Shown here piece after piece: positions 42,452 through 51,518 of a DNA stretch of 64,000 bases (positions within the stretch are counted from its first letter, which is position 1; each line of letters begins with the position of its first letter). The notes beneath the pieces were generated by a model that was not told where the DNA came from, did no database searches, and saw only the letters and a list, made by a program, of their open reading frames with translations. The translations under genes and the position numbers were made by a program. The DNA comes from Mycolicibacterium septicum DSM 44393 (GTDB lineage: Bacteria; Actinomycetota; Actinomycetes; Mycobacteriales; Mycobacteriaceae): assembly GCF_000455325.1 (NCBI RefSeq), contig NZ_HG322951.1, positions 2,568,188-2,632,187 of the forward strand. Direction: 5' to 3'.

Positions 42452-44430
42452 AACTTGCGTCGCTGCTCGGGGTGATCGTCCTGTGCCTTGCGGCGTGTAC
42501 GACCCCGTCGACAGCGTTAACTGAATGCGCGACACCGGAAGGGGATACCGCCATGCGCATCGTCTCAGACTGCCTCGACCCCCAGTTCGCCACGGCCGTG
42601 ATCGACGCAGAGGACGACCTCACGGAACCGATCGTCCATCGCCGCGTGAAAGGACACTTCGAGGGCACCAAGGTTCGGTTCGCGGTCTACCTGCCCACCC
42701 GTGACCACTGGCATGGCCGTTTCTTCCAGAATGTCTACCCGCTCGAAGATGAACAGATCACCGAGCGCAATCTACGATTCGCCGAGGCTAGTGGTGGTTA
42801 CGCGGTGCAGACCAATGCCAGTGCCGGATACCGTGGGGACGCGGCGGCGGCCAGATTCTCCCGCACAATCGCCGGTAGCTACTACGGGACTGATGCACCG
42901 ATCCATGGCTACATCTGGGGCGGCAGTGGTGGTTCCTACCAGACGATCGCCGCGATGGAGAACACCGACGGGGTCTGGGCAGGCGGCGTGCCGTTCATAG
43001 TCGGGGATCCCACATCGATTCCGAACAACTTCTTCATTCGCTCGTACGCCCGGCTTCTGCTGCGGGACAAGGCTGCCCAGATCGCTGACGCGGTCGCACC
43101 CGGTGGCGACGGGAATCCCTACGACGGTCTCGATGAGGCAGAACGCGCAGCGTTCCACGAGGTGACCAGCCTCGGCGTGCCGCTGCGCGCGTGGGAGGAC
43201 AGCCGCTACGTCCTGGGCCTAGACGCACCCGACGGTCTGCTCGGCTTCGCCTCCATGATCAAACACATGGACCCCGGGTTCAGCAACGACTTCTGGACCC
43301 AGCCCGGATACCTGGGCACAGAGAACTCTGCGCTGGGGAAACGAATCCGCGACGCGCGAATCGATCAGACGGTCACCATCACCGGGGTGGACACCCGCGA
43401 GGGTCGGACGCTCATGTCGGTCGACGGCATTGTCGACCGCGGGTATCAAGGCGGCGTCGATGTTTCGCCGGCCGGGGCAGGGGAGGCAGACGCGGTGATG
43501 GGTCAGTGGGACCCGCTTGCCCGGACGCTCATAGTCGGCCAAGACACTCCCGAAGCCACTCGCGTGGCGCTACATGTCGGAGCGCGGGTGCATCTGAACA
43601 ACAGTTGGTATGTGGCACTAACAAGCTATCCCCGCCACCAACTGCCAGCCGCAAGCGCCGGATTCGCCCCCTATGACCAATACCGAAACCCCGATGGCAG
43701 CGCGCGGTACCCGCAGCGCCCACTACTGGCCGGAGCGACCATCTCCCAGCAAGTCAGCGAAGGGGGCGCCCACACCGGCGCAATTCACGGCAAGGTCATC
43801 GCTGTGAGCAACCTGCTCGATACCGATGCGTTTCCCTGGCACGGCGACTGGTACGCCCATCAAGTCCGTAGCGCGCTCGGCGACAACTACGACGACAACT
43901 TCCGGTTGTGGTACAGCGACGACGCCGATCACATTGCACCACAACGCACACCGCGGCTCATCGACTACACCGGAGTAATCGAACGCGCGCTGCTCGACGT
44001 CGCAGCATGGGCTGAAGACGGCGTTGCGCCCCCTGGCTCCAGCCGTTACACGGTCACTGACGGCCAAGTGCATCCGTCGAGCGCCGACGAACGAGGCGGG
44101 GTGCAACCGATCGTCGACCTCACCGTCAAGGGCGACCGCCGCGCGATGGCGCACGTAGGTGAGCAAGTTCGTTTCGATGCCACCGTCACGCTTCCACCGG
44201 AGGCCGGTGTGATCACCGAGGCCGCATGGGATGCAACTGGAGACGGCCACTTCGCCCCCATCGACACAGCGGTCGACAGGCAGCACCTGTTGACTCACAC
44301 CGCCAGTTACTCGACGCCGGGCACCTACTATCCCGCCGTGCGAATCAGATTGCACCGCAACGACGCTCCGCAATCAGCATTCACCGGTGTCGATGGGCTG
44401 GGTCGCATGCGGGTAGTCGTAGTTCCCTGA
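42448..44430 (+). CDS. Secreted lipoprotein, alpha/beta-hydrolase-like, with PKD-like C-terminal domain
   Basis: 660 residues. The N-terminus carries a lipobox, LCLAACTTP, so the mature protein is probably lipid-anchored outside the membrane. YIWGGSGGSYQTIAA looks like a GxSxG nucleophile elbow, and FRLWYSDDADHIAP a possible Asp/His region, resembling large tannase/feruloyl-esterase-like hydrolases. The C-terminus (about 540-660: VDLTVKGDRRAMAHVGEQV, then WDATGDGHF, HTASYSTPGTYYPAV) has the PKD Ig-like pattern. It may release the regulon's substrate from an ester outside the cell. Family assignment is tentative. Confidence 0.68.
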   Translation: MKLASLLGVIVLCLAACTTPSTALTECATPEGDTAMRIVSDCLDPQFATAVIDAEDDLTEPIVHRRVKGHFEGTKVRFAVYLPTRDHWHGRFFQNVYPLEDEQITERNLRFAEASGGYAVQTNASAGYRGDAAAARFSRTIAGSYYGTDAPIHGYIWGGSGGSYQTIAAMENTDGVWAGGVPFIVGDPTSIPNNFFIRSYARLLLRDKAAQIADAVAPGGDGNPYDGLDEAERAAFHEVTSLGVPLRAWEDSRYVLGLDAPDGLLGFASMIKHMDPGFSNDFWTQPGYLGTENSALGKRIRDARIDQTVTITGVDTREGRTLMSVDGIVDRGYQGGVDVSPAGAGEADAVMGQWDPLARTLIVGQDTPEATRVALHVGARVHLNNSWYVALTSYPRHQLPAASAGFAPYDQYRNPDGSARYPQRPLLAGATISQQVSEGGAHTGAIHGKVIAVSNLLDTDAFPWHGDWYAHQVRSALGDNYDDNFRLWYSDDADHIAPQRTPRLIDYTGVIERALLDVAAWAEDGVAPPGSSRYTVTDGQVHPSSADERGGVQPIVDLTVKGDRRAMAHVGEQVRFDATVTLPPEAGVITEAAWDATGDGHFAPIDTAVDRQHLLTHTASYSTPGTYYPAVRIRLHRNDAPQSAFTGVDGLGRMRVVVVP

Positions 44431-44519
44431 GCTGCTCGCCTCCACTGGTTCGAAGGTCGCCACGAGCCGAGCAGGCGCCTCGCCTGTTCACCAGACAGAC
44501 CGACACTATTCCCACCCAT

Positions 44520-44537
44520 GCTGTACGGGTGTACAGT
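44520..44537. promoter_or_regulatory. TetR-type operator, copy 8
   Basis: GCTGTAC-GGGT-GTACAGT, 7 bp upstream of the sulfotransferase ATG. Confidence 0.77.
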
Positions 44538-44544
44538 GCCGTGC

Positions 44545-45732
44545 ATGGGCTCGGATGTTTGTGCGGAGACGATCGACGTCGACCGATTGATCGACGCGGC
44601 GATGGTGGCGACCGGATTTGAGGACTTCGGCTCCGACGACTGGCACGAAGGGCTGCGGCGACTGGTAGACGCCCTGACTCACGAGGCGGCACTCAACGCC
44701 GTCGGTGTGCTCGCGGCGCAGAAAGAACTGAAGTACTTGCTCACCGCACGCCTGGGCATCGTGGCCTACCGCAAGACTCACCCGCAGATCGCGCAGGCCG
44801 AAGTTACCCCACCGGTAGTCATTGTGGGTCAGGCGCGCACCGGTACCACGATCCTGCATGACCTGTTGGCTCAGGATCCGGCCGCCAGGGTGCCTCTCAC
44901 ATGGGAAGTGGAACGGCCCTGTCCGCCACCGGAATCTGCTACCTACGAGACGGACCCGCGCATCGCTGCTGTCAACGCACGCATCGGTGCCGTCGGAGCG
45001 GCGATGCCTGAACTGTTCGGCATGCACCCCATGGGGGCGCAGCTAGGGCAGGAGTGCGTGTGCCTGACCACCTCCGCCTTTCGCAGCATCCTGTTCGCCA
45101 CCGAGTACCGCGTCCCCAGCTACGCGGACTGGGTCTTCGATGAGGCCGACCACCGCCCTGCCTACGAATGGCACCGAACCTTTTTGCAGCATCTGCAATC
45201 CCGACACCCGGCTAGAAGATGGGTGTTGAAGTCGCCTGGTCACATCTGGACCCTGGGTGAACTGAACACCGCCTACCCTGGTGCGCTGCTAGTGCAAACG
45301 CATCGCGATCCGCTGCGCATCATCGCCTCGGTGACCTCGATGTACACCACGCTGCGCGGCACGACCAGCAATCACGTCGACCCCACCGAGATCGCCCGCG
45401 AGTGGGCTGAGCGCATCATCGACGGCTTGAACCGGTCGGTGATGGCGCGCCGCGATGGCACGGTGGACCCCTCCCGAGTCGTGGACATCCGATTCGCCGA
45501 TTTCATGCGTGACCAGGTCGGCACCGTCGAACACGTCTACAACGAATTGGGAATGCCGTTCACGGACGACGTGCACCGCCGCGCCACCGACTTTCTGGCC
45601 GCAGATCAGCACGACAGGCGCGGCGGGCACCGCTATACCTTTGCGGCCACCGGCCTGGACCCGCAGGAGTGGCGCGAGCGCGCCCGCCCCTACCAAGAAT
45701 TCTTCGACATCCCCTCCGAGACTCTGGACTGA
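44545..45732 (+). CDS. Sulfotransferase family protein (PAPS-dependent type)
   Basis: 395 residues from ATG 44545; the upstream in-frame ATG at 44518 overlaps the operator. The phosphosulfate loop is VIVGQARTGTTILHDLLAQD (about residues 91-110), the 3'-phosphate strand LVQTHRDPLRIIASVTS, and SPGHIWTLGELNTAYP follows the catalytic region. It is the same family as the protein at 4648 (both have RSGTT/RTGTT loops) but clearly diverged. It starts an operon with an SDR and a lipocalin-like protein. The operator position implies a leaderless message. Confidence 0.85.
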   Translation: MGSDVCAETIDVDRLIDAAMVATGFEDFGSDDWHEGLRRLVDALTHEAALNAVGVLAAQKELKYLLTARLGIVAYRKTHPQIAQAEVTPPVVIVGQARTGTTILHDLLAQDPAARVPLTWEVERPCPPPESATYETDPRIAAVNARIGAVGAAMPELFGMHPMGAQLGQECVCLTTSAFRSILFATEYRVPSYADWVFDEADHRPAYEWHRTFLQHLQSRHPARRWVLKSPGHIWTLGELNTAYPGALLVQTHRDPLRIIASVTSMYTTLRGTTSNHVDPTEIAREWAERIIDGLNRSVMARRDGTVDPSRVVDIRFADFMRDQVGTVEHVYNELGMPFTDDVHRRATDFLAADQHDRRGGHRYTFAATGLDPQEWRERARPYQEFFDIPSETLD

Positions 45733-45735
45733 ATT

Positions 45736-46503
45736 GTGACCGACGGAATACTGAGCGGGCGTGTACTTTTCCTGGCCGGCGCCGGCCCACAGATTGGAGC
45801 TGCCACCGCCCACATCGCCGCACGCGAAGGCGCGCGGGTGGCCCTGGCCGCTCGCAGCATTGAGGTTGCCGAGAAGATCGCCGCCGAGGTTCGGGCGGCG
45901 GGCGGGGACGCGATCGCCGTTCGTTGCGATCTCACCCGCGACGACGAGGTGCAGGCAGCCCTCGATGCCACCCGCGCCCAGTTGGGCGCCATCGACACCG
46001 TGTTCTTCAACGCTGCCTTCTACGACAACAGGCAAGCCTCCATCGACATCGATGACGACGTCTGGGATACCTCCATGGAGGTGAATCTGAACTCTGCGGT
46101 GCGCATTGCCCGCCGTACGGTGCCCGCCATGATCGAGCGTGGCGGCGGATCGTTCGTGCTTACCTCGTCAGCGGCCTCGATTGTGGCCGGAGACACCCGA
46201 TTCGGCTACCAAGTCTCCAAAGCCGGCCTCAACGCCGTGACCCGTTTCATTGCCGGAAAGTATGGCCGCGAAGGCATCCGCGCCAACGCCGTGCTGCCCT
46301 TTGTGCTGGAGGGGCCCGTCGGAGCGGCAGCAGCGGAGCTGAATTGCCTCGGACGCTCGCCGACTGCCGAGGAGATCGGCGAGGCCGTGGTCTTCTTGCT
46401 GTCTGACCGCGCTTCCATCATCACCGGCCAAGTCATTCACCTCGATGGCGGACTTTTTGTCCGGGCGCCATGGCCGACGCCGGCAGCCAAACCGCGCCCA
46501 TGA
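45736..46503 (+). CDS. Short-chain dehydrogenase/reductase
   Basis: 255 residues from GTG 45736, 3 nt after the sulfotransferase stop. Cofactor segment VLFLAGAGPQIGAATAHIAA departs from TGxxxGxG (AGAGPQIG), as in acyl/keto-reductase relatives. VFFNAAFYD replaces the usual NNAG. Catalytic serine in VLTSSAASIVAG, Tyr/Lys in FGYQVSKAGLNAVTR, and C-terminal ITGQVIHLDGG. The ATGA at its end couples it to the next gene. Substrate unknown. Confidence 0.86.
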   Translation: MTDGILSGRVLFLAGAGPQIGAATAHIAAREGARVALAARSIEVAEKIAAEVRAAGGDAIAVRCDLTRDDEVQAALDATRAQLGAIDTVFFNAAFYDNRQASIDIDDDVWDTSMEVNLNSAVRIARRTVPAMIERGGGSFVLTSSAASIVAGDTRFGYQVSKAGLNAVTRFIAGKYGREGIRANAVLPFVLEGPVGAAAAELNCLGRSPTAEEIGEAVVFLLSDRASIITGQVIHLDGGLFVRAPWPTPAAKPRP

Positions 46504-47549
46504 GCATCGATCTCAGCGGCGGCCTGGGTGCGGATCGCGAGTACTTTCTCGTCGACCCGCCCGCGCCTGAGATCCGCGATTCCACCAGTTTCTGGGCCTA
46601 CGACGACAGCGGATTCATCGGACTGCCCAGGATCGGCATCGAAGCCGTCGGCGCGAAATGGGCCGAACATCAATACCAGGTGAATCTGGCGTTCGCTGAC
46701 GGGCGAGTCTTCCGCGTCCGACAATCCGGCCCAAGACATTCACCGCTTGCCGCAGACGGATCGGCCAGCGTTCTGGGCGCCGGCCCCTTGCGGTTTCACT
46801 GTGTCGAACCCTTCGCGGTGTCGACAGCGACGTTCGACGGCACGGCGACGGCCACCACCACGGCGGCGCTGCTGGCCGGTGACCGAGGCGGTCGGCCAGC
46901 GCATCTGCAATTTCATCTGCGCGCCACCATGGTCGCCCCACCCTGGCTCAATGGTTCGCTTTCGGTGGCCGCTGCCGAACACCTCAAGTCCGCCGTACAA
47001 GGCGGATTCATGGGAGGAAATCGGTTCGAACAACTCTTCCGCGCCGAAGGGTATGTCCGCGTCGATGGCGAGGAGCATGCCTTCAGCGGAAGCGGCACCC
47101 GCGTTCGCCGCCAGGGCCCGCGCGACATGGCCGGCTTCTGGGGGCACTGTCAACAATCGGCTACGTTTCCCAGCGGTCGCGGGTTCGGCTATGTCGCCTA
47201 CCGGCCGAACCCCGATGGCACGGGCACCTACAACGAGGGCTATGTGTTCAACGGCGACGGCAAACTCGTTCCGGCACGCGTCGTCCGGGCGCCGTGGCTT
47301 TCAGCTGCACCGAAGATCGGCGACGATGTGTCGCTGGTGCTTGAGTCAGAGCTGGGAACAGTGAACATCGACGGCGTGACCACCGTGTCGGTTTTCAACC
47401 TCGGCGATCCTCATTCCGACAACGCGCTGGCCGCACTGCACCAAGCCGGTGTCCGGTACCGCTGGGGCGAGGAAACCGCCTCCGGAGCCCTGGAACGCTC
47501 CACACCGCCGCGGGAAATCCCGGCGCTGCTCGCAACCTGGAAGCCGTAG
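46500..47549 (+). CDS. CrtC/AttH-like (lipocalin-like, DUF7064/7065-type) protein
   Basis: 349 residues from ATG 46500, whose ATGA overlaps the SDR stop; the longer frame from 46470 is less likely. The C-terminal part NRFEQLFRAEGYVRVDGEEH, FSGSGTRVRRQGPRDM and FWGHCQQSATF follows the beta-barrel pattern of hydroxyneurosporene synthase-like proteins, some of which hydrate carotenoids or terpenes. The usual HSWGPRDW is changed to VRRQGPRDM, so catalytic activity is uncertain. It might hydrate, cyclise or bind a hydrophobic, perhaps terpenoid, intermediate. Confidence 0.7.
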   Translation: MSIDLSGGLGADREYFLVDPPAPEIRDSTSFWAYDDSGFIGLPRIGIEAVGAKWAEHQYQVNLAFADGRVFRVRQSGPRHSPLAADGSASVLGAGPLRFHCVEPFAVSTATFDGTATATTTAALLAGDRGGRPAHLQFHLRATMVAPPWLNGSLSVAAAEHLKSAVQGGFMGGNRFEQLFRAEGYVRVDGEEHAFSGSGTRVRRQGPRDMAGFWGHCQQSATFPSGRGFGYVAYRPNPDGTGTYNEGYVFNGDGKLVPARVVRAPWLSAAPKIGDDVSLVLESELGTVNIDGVTTVSVFNLGDPHSDNALAALHQAGVRYRWGEETASGALERSTPPREIPALLATWKP

Positions 47550-47593
47550 CGGGAGCCCAGATCCCAGATTTCCGTCAGACAGCACCCACTAAT

Positions 47594-47611
47594 GCCATAC
47601 ATTCGTACAGC
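47594..47611. promoter_or_regulatory. TetR-type operator, copy 9
   Basis: GCCATAC-ATTC-GTACAGC, one mismatch at position 3; 35 bp upstream of the LLM monooxygenase. Confidence 0.72.
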
Positions 47612-47646
47612 ATCCCATTCATTGCTCACGCGGAAATGAGGTACCC

Positions 47647-49023
47647 ATGCCCAAGCGCATGATCTTCACCCTGTTGCTGATGGACTCGATCGGCCATAAT
47701 TTTCACGGCATTTGGCGCCACCCACGCGCCCGGAACCGAGACTTCAGCAGCTTCGATCTGTGGGTCGATCTGGCCAAGAAGGCTGAAGCAGCGAAGGTTG
47801 ACGCGTTCTTCTTCACCGATGTGATCGGTGTGCAAGGTGAATACAACGGTTCGCGCGACGTGATCTTCGAGATGGCGATGAACGTGCCGATCGGGGACTG
47901 CACCATGGTGATCCCGGCCATGGCCCAACAGACCACCGATCTGGGCTTCCTGTACACGAGTTCGGTGATTCAACATCACCCGTTTGTCTTCGCGCGCGCG
48001 GTGTCGACGCTGGACAGTCTGAGCAACGGCAGGATCGGATGGAACATCGTCACCTCAGCCAACGAAAAAGCCTTCCGCAACTTGGGATTGCCCACCAGTC
48101 CGTCGCATGAGGAACGATATGCCTGGGCCGCGGAGTATGTCGATGTCACCTACAAACTCTGGGAAGGCTCCTGGGATGTCGATGCCATCGTCAACGATCC
48201 CGACGCCGGCGTCTACGCAGACCCGACAAAAATTCACGACATTCACCATGAGGGCAAGCGATACAGCGTCGAAGGCTTCAACCTCATGCAGCCCTCGCCC
48301 CAGCGCACCCCGGTGCTGGCCCAGGCGGGCGGATCGCCGGCGGGCCTGGAGTTCGCCAGCAGCCACGCTGAACTGATGTTCCTTTCCGCAATGACTTTGG
48401 AAACCATTACCCAGCAAGTCGATACGGTCCGCGGATTGGCGCGCGAGCGTGGCCGACAAGACGGCGACATCCTCTTCTTGCAGGGCATGATGTTCATCAT
48501 CGGATCGACTGATGAAGAGGCCTATCGCAAATGGGCTGAACTGGAAGAGTTCCGCAGCGCGGAAGCTCAGACTGCCTACTTCGCCAGCCTCAGCGGGTTA
48601 GATCTGGGCCGCTACGACCCCGCCACGGCGCTGGAAGACATCATCGATGAGATCCCGGGTATACGAGGTGCGTTCCTGTCAGTGATCAATGCCTGGCCCG
48701 ACGGCGCCACGCCGACGATCAAAGACTTCCTGACCTCGCTGTCGCTGCCCCAGATGGTGGTGGGTTCTCCGGAAACCATCGCCAAACGGTTGTCCGAGTA
48801 CCAGAAAGCCGGCGTCGACGGTGTCCAGGTGATGAACGCATTGATGCCCGAAAGCTACGACGACTTCTTCACACACCTGGTTCCGGTGCTTCAAGACAAA
48901 GGCTTGATGCAGAACGAGTACCGGCCGGGAACGCTGCGGGAGAAGTTATTCGAATCTCCCACCGCCGACATCAGCCAACGTCACCCGGCGTACGGCTACC
49001 GCGGCATGTTCAGCAACGGATGA
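47647..49023 (+). CDS. NtaA/DszA-family FMN-dependent monooxygenase
   Basis: 458 residues. Family features are MIFTLLLMDSIGHNFHGIWRH, DLAKKAEAAKVDAFFFTDVI, HPFVFARAVSTLDSLSNGRI, GWNIVTSANEKAFRNLGL, and QRTPVLAQAGGSPAGLEFAS. It uses reduced FMN supplied by a partner reductase, and here the next gene (4-nt overlap) encodes exactly that, forming a classic two-component system. Possible reactions are Baeyer-Villiger-type oxygenation or C-N/C-S cleavage. Gene at 16345 is a relative but without an adjacent reductase. Confidence 0.9.
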   Translation: MPKRMIFTLLLMDSIGHNFHGIWRHPRARNRDFSSFDLWVDLAKKAEAAKVDAFFFTDVIGVQGEYNGSRDVIFEMAMNVPIGDCTMVIPAMAQQTTDLGFLYTSSVIQHHPFVFARAVSTLDSLSNGRIGWNIVTSANEKAFRNLGLPTSPSHEERYAWAAEYVDVTYKLWEGSWDVDAIVNDPDAGVYADPTKIHDIHHEGKRYSVEGFNLMQPSPQRTPVLAQAGGSPAGLEFASSHAELMFLSAMTLETITQQVDTVRGLARERGRQDGDILFLQGMMFIIGSTDEEAYRKWAELEEFRSAEAQTAYFASLSGLDLGRYDPATALEDIIDEIPGIRGAFLSVINAWPDGATPTIKDFLTSLSLPQMVVGSPETIAKRLSEYQKAGVDGVQVMNALMPESYDDFFTHLVPVLQDKGLMQNEYRPGTLREKLFESPTADISQRHPAYGYRGMFSNG

Positions 49024-49580
49024 CCGCCAAATCTTGCCCCACCACGATCCTGGTATTGGTCGGCAGTCTGCGTGCGGCGTCGACCAATCGAAGGCTGGCT
49101 GAGGCCATGACCGCGAACGCACCGCCCGGCGTCACGATGAAACCCTTTGAACACATCGCCGAATTGCCCCTGTACAACGAGGATCTCGACCACGCCGAGG
49201 TGGCGGGCGCCGTCGTGCAACTGCGCTCACTGGCCACGCACGCCGATGCGCTGCTCGTCGTGACCCCCGAATACAACGGCACCATCCCAGGCGGGCTGAA
49301 AAATGTCATCGACTGGCTGTCGCGCCCGTACGGCCGTAGCCCGCTGAAGGGCAAGCCGGCAGCGGTAGTAGGCACGTCCCTGGGCCAGTACGGCGGTGTG
49401 TGGGCCCACGACGACACGCGAAAGGCGTTGAGCATCGCCGGCCCCCGCATCATCGACACCGTTCACGTGTCAATACCCGCCAAGGCGTTGGAGGACAAGC
49501 CTTTCGAGGTGCCACCGGTACTGCTCGCCGACCTGAGACAGGTGCTTGGCGACCTGAGCGCGGCAGCGCACCCCTCGTGA
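49020..49580 (+). CDS. NAD(P)H-dependent FMN reductase
   Basis: 186-residue flavodoxin-like reductase: TILVLVGSLRAASTNRRLAE at the FMN phosphate loop, VVTPEYNGTIPGGLKNVIDW at the isoalloxazine site and GKPAAVVGTSLGQYGG. It reduces free FMN with NAD(P)H, and the overlap with the LLM gene shows it feeds that monooxygenase. Cytosolic. It ends 54 nt before the acyl-CoA dehydrogenase. Confidence 0.9.
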   Translation: MTAKSCPTTILVLVGSLRAASTNRRLAEAMTANAPPGVTMKPFEHIAELPLYNEDLDHAEVAGAVVQLRSLATHADALLVVTPEYNGTIPGGLKNVIDWLSRPYGRSPLKGKPAAVVGTSLGQYGGVWAHDDTRKALSIAGPRIIDTVHVSIPAKALEDKPFEVPPVLLADLRQVLGDLSAAAHPS

Positions 49581-49631
49581 AGCGTTGTCGTTCTAAACGT
49601 TGTCAATGGTGAGCTCTCGACGATAGGAGAC

Positions 49632-50813
49632 GTGGTGCAGCTCGAATTCGATCAGACCGTGGAGGAATTCCGTGCCGAGTTCACGGAGTTCCTGGATGCT
49701 CATCTGCCCGACGCGCTGCTGGCGTGCGCAGAGCGGCCCTCGTCCAGCTCGCACGTGCCCGGCTGGGCGCGTCAATGGCAGCGGCTCATGTTCGATCACG
49801 GGTGGCTGCAGCCCGGGTACCCACCCGAGTTCGGCGGTCGCAACGCCACTGTCATCGAGCAGTATGTCTATTTCGAGGAACTGTCCAAGCGGCGCATCTA
49901 CCAAACATTCAATCCGCAAGGTGTGGGCATCATTGCCGCTTCGCTCATCCACTTCGGCACGCCAGATCAACAGAGCCGTTGGGCCATCCCGATCCTTCGT
50001 GCCGAGATGACTGCATCATTGGGAATGAGCGAGCCGGGTGCGGGGTCTGACCTGGCATCCTTGCGTACACGCGCAATTCGCGACGGCGACCATTTTGTGG
50101 TCAACGGACAGAAAGTATGGACATCGGGAGCGCATGACGCCGATGTCCTATTCACCCTTGTTCGGACCGACCCGGATGCCCCAAAACACAAGGGCATCAG
50201 CGTGTTGCTCATTCCCACGGATCTGCCCGGCGTTACCCGCCGGCCGTTCCCCTCCGCGTGCGGACTCGACGACGTCGACTTCAACGAGGTGTTCTTCACC
50301 GATGTGCACGTGCCCGCCGAGAATCTCGTCGGAGAACTCAACGGCGGCTGGCTCGTTGCCAACGGGTCGTTGGGACACGAGCGCACTCTGCTGTGGCTCA
50401 GCTACGCTGATCGGCTCAAAGAGTTCATCGATGACTGGGTTCCGGTCACCGATCTGGACCGCGATGCCTATGCGAAGTTGGTCATGGATGACTGGGCGCT
50501 GCGCCTGATGGGTTCGGCAGAACTCTCACGCGCAACGCGAGGAGTGGGAGACCCCTCGACGATGTCAGTGTTGAAACTGATGGGATCCGAAGCGATTCAA
50601 GCCGCTGCCGATGCGGCTTTCAACGGGCACGGGGCCGAGGCGCTGCGTGATCCCGCCATGACAAGCCCGTTCTCGCCGTATCATCTGGAGAGTTACACGA
50701 CCAGCTGGTTCACCCGGTATCTGCGCAGTTTCGGTGCGACGATCGCAGGAGGAACCTCAGAGATTCAGCGCAACATCATTGCCCAACGAGTGTTGGGTCT
50801 TCCGCGCGAGTAG
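49632..50813 (+). CDS. Acyl-CoA dehydrogenase family protein
   Basis: 393-residue FAD enzyme. MTASLGMSEPGAGSDLASLRT is the ACAD signature, VNGQKVWTSGAHDADVLF and GGTSEIQRNIIAQRVLGLPRE the C-terminal signature. The catalytic-base position could not be fixed by eye. AGGAG at 49625-49629 suits the second GTG (49635) slightly better than 49632. It probably dehydrogenates a CoA thioester; no acyl-CoA ligase or thiolase accompanies it here, so the CoA ester must come from elsewhere. Confidence 0.88.
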   Translation: MVQLEFDQTVEEFRAEFTEFLDAHLPDALLACAERPSSSSHVPGWARQWQRLMFDHGWLQPGYPPEFGGRNATVIEQYVYFEELSKRRIYQTFNPQGVGIIAASLIHFGTPDQQSRWAIPILRAEMTASLGMSEPGAGSDLASLRTRAIRDGDHFVVNGQKVWTSGAHDADVLFTLVRTDPDAPKHKGISVLLIPTDLPGVTRRPFPSACGLDDVDFNEVFFTDVHVPAENLVGELNGGWLVANGSLGHERTLLWLSYADRLKEFIDDWVPVTDLDRDAYAKLVMDDWALRLMGSAELSRATRGVGDPSTMSVLKLMGSEAIQAAADAAFNGHGAEALRDPAMTSPFSPYHLESYTTSWFTRYLRSFGATIAGGTSEIQRNIIAQRVLGLPRE

Positions 50814-50825
50814 GTGATCGACCTG

Positions 50826-51473
50826 CTATCCCGCAGCTGGAGCCTTACGCCGCCGCGGCGAGGCCTTCTTCTTCGGAGGTGCCACTCGCGGCTCCACCGC
50901 GTCCAAGTAGCGCTCAAAGGCTTCAGTAACCTCGGCGTGCGCCGACTTCACGCCGATACCTTCCTCGAGATTGAGGAACTTGGGAAGGCCGGACAACAGA
51001 ATCTGCAGCGCAGGCAGCGACAGATCACCGACCGGTCGGGCATCAGCGCCAAACTTGGCGACCAGTGCCTCCAGTTGCATTGTGCGTACCGTCTCGGTGA
51101 CCTTGGCGATCTCAGCCCGGATCGACTTGCGATGGTTGCCCAGAGCCATGAACTCGGTGATCAAGGCGCCGCTGGCCTCCTCCCAGCTGTACTCCCAAAC
51201 CGCGCGCAGCGGATCCTCGGCACGCTGGTCAAGCAAGGCGCCAAGATGGGCGATGCCACGGTCGGAATACCGCCGGATCGCGGCGATGAAGATGTCGTCC
51301 AAAGTCGGGAAGTAGTACTGCACCAGACTGGGCGTGACCCCGGCTTTTGTCGCCAGTGCGCGATAGCTCACGCTCGCATAGCCCTCGGTGAGCATCATCT
51401 TCTCCACCCAGTCCAACAAGCTATCCCTGGTCTTGGAGGTGGCGGCACCCACCCGTCGCGACGATGCTGGCAT
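50826..51473 (-). CDS. TetR-family transcriptional regulator (proposed master repressor of the catabolic regulon)
   Basis: 215 residues from ATG 51473, preceded by GGGGAGA; the upstream extension to 51509 is not needed. HTH region: TRDSLLDWVEKMMLTEGY, SYRALATKAGVTPSLVQYYF, then PTLDDIFIAAIRRY. The C-terminal ligand-binding region is of ordinary length, followed by a Lys/Arg-rich tail (PPKKKASPRRRKAP) that may bind DNA non-specifically. Operator copy 10 lies in its divergent promoter, and it is the only TetR gene among the ten operator copies. I infer that it binds all of them and is released by a pathway metabolite, perhaps a CoA thioester. Confidence 0.85.
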   Translation of the reverse strand: MPASSRRVGAATSKTRDSLLDWVEKMMLTEGYASVSYRALATKAGVTPSLVQYYFPTLDDIFIAAIRRYSDRGIAHLGALLDQRAEDPLRAVWEYSWEEASGALITEFMALGNHRKSIRAEIAKVTETVRTMQLEALVAKFGADARPVGDLSLPALQILLSGLPKFLNLEEGIGVKSAHAEVTEAFERYLDAVEPRVAPPKKKASPRRRKAPAAG

Positions 51474-51518
51474 GGTCTCCCCGTTCGGTCGGTATAAGCA
51501 TTTTGACACTCGCCTCCT

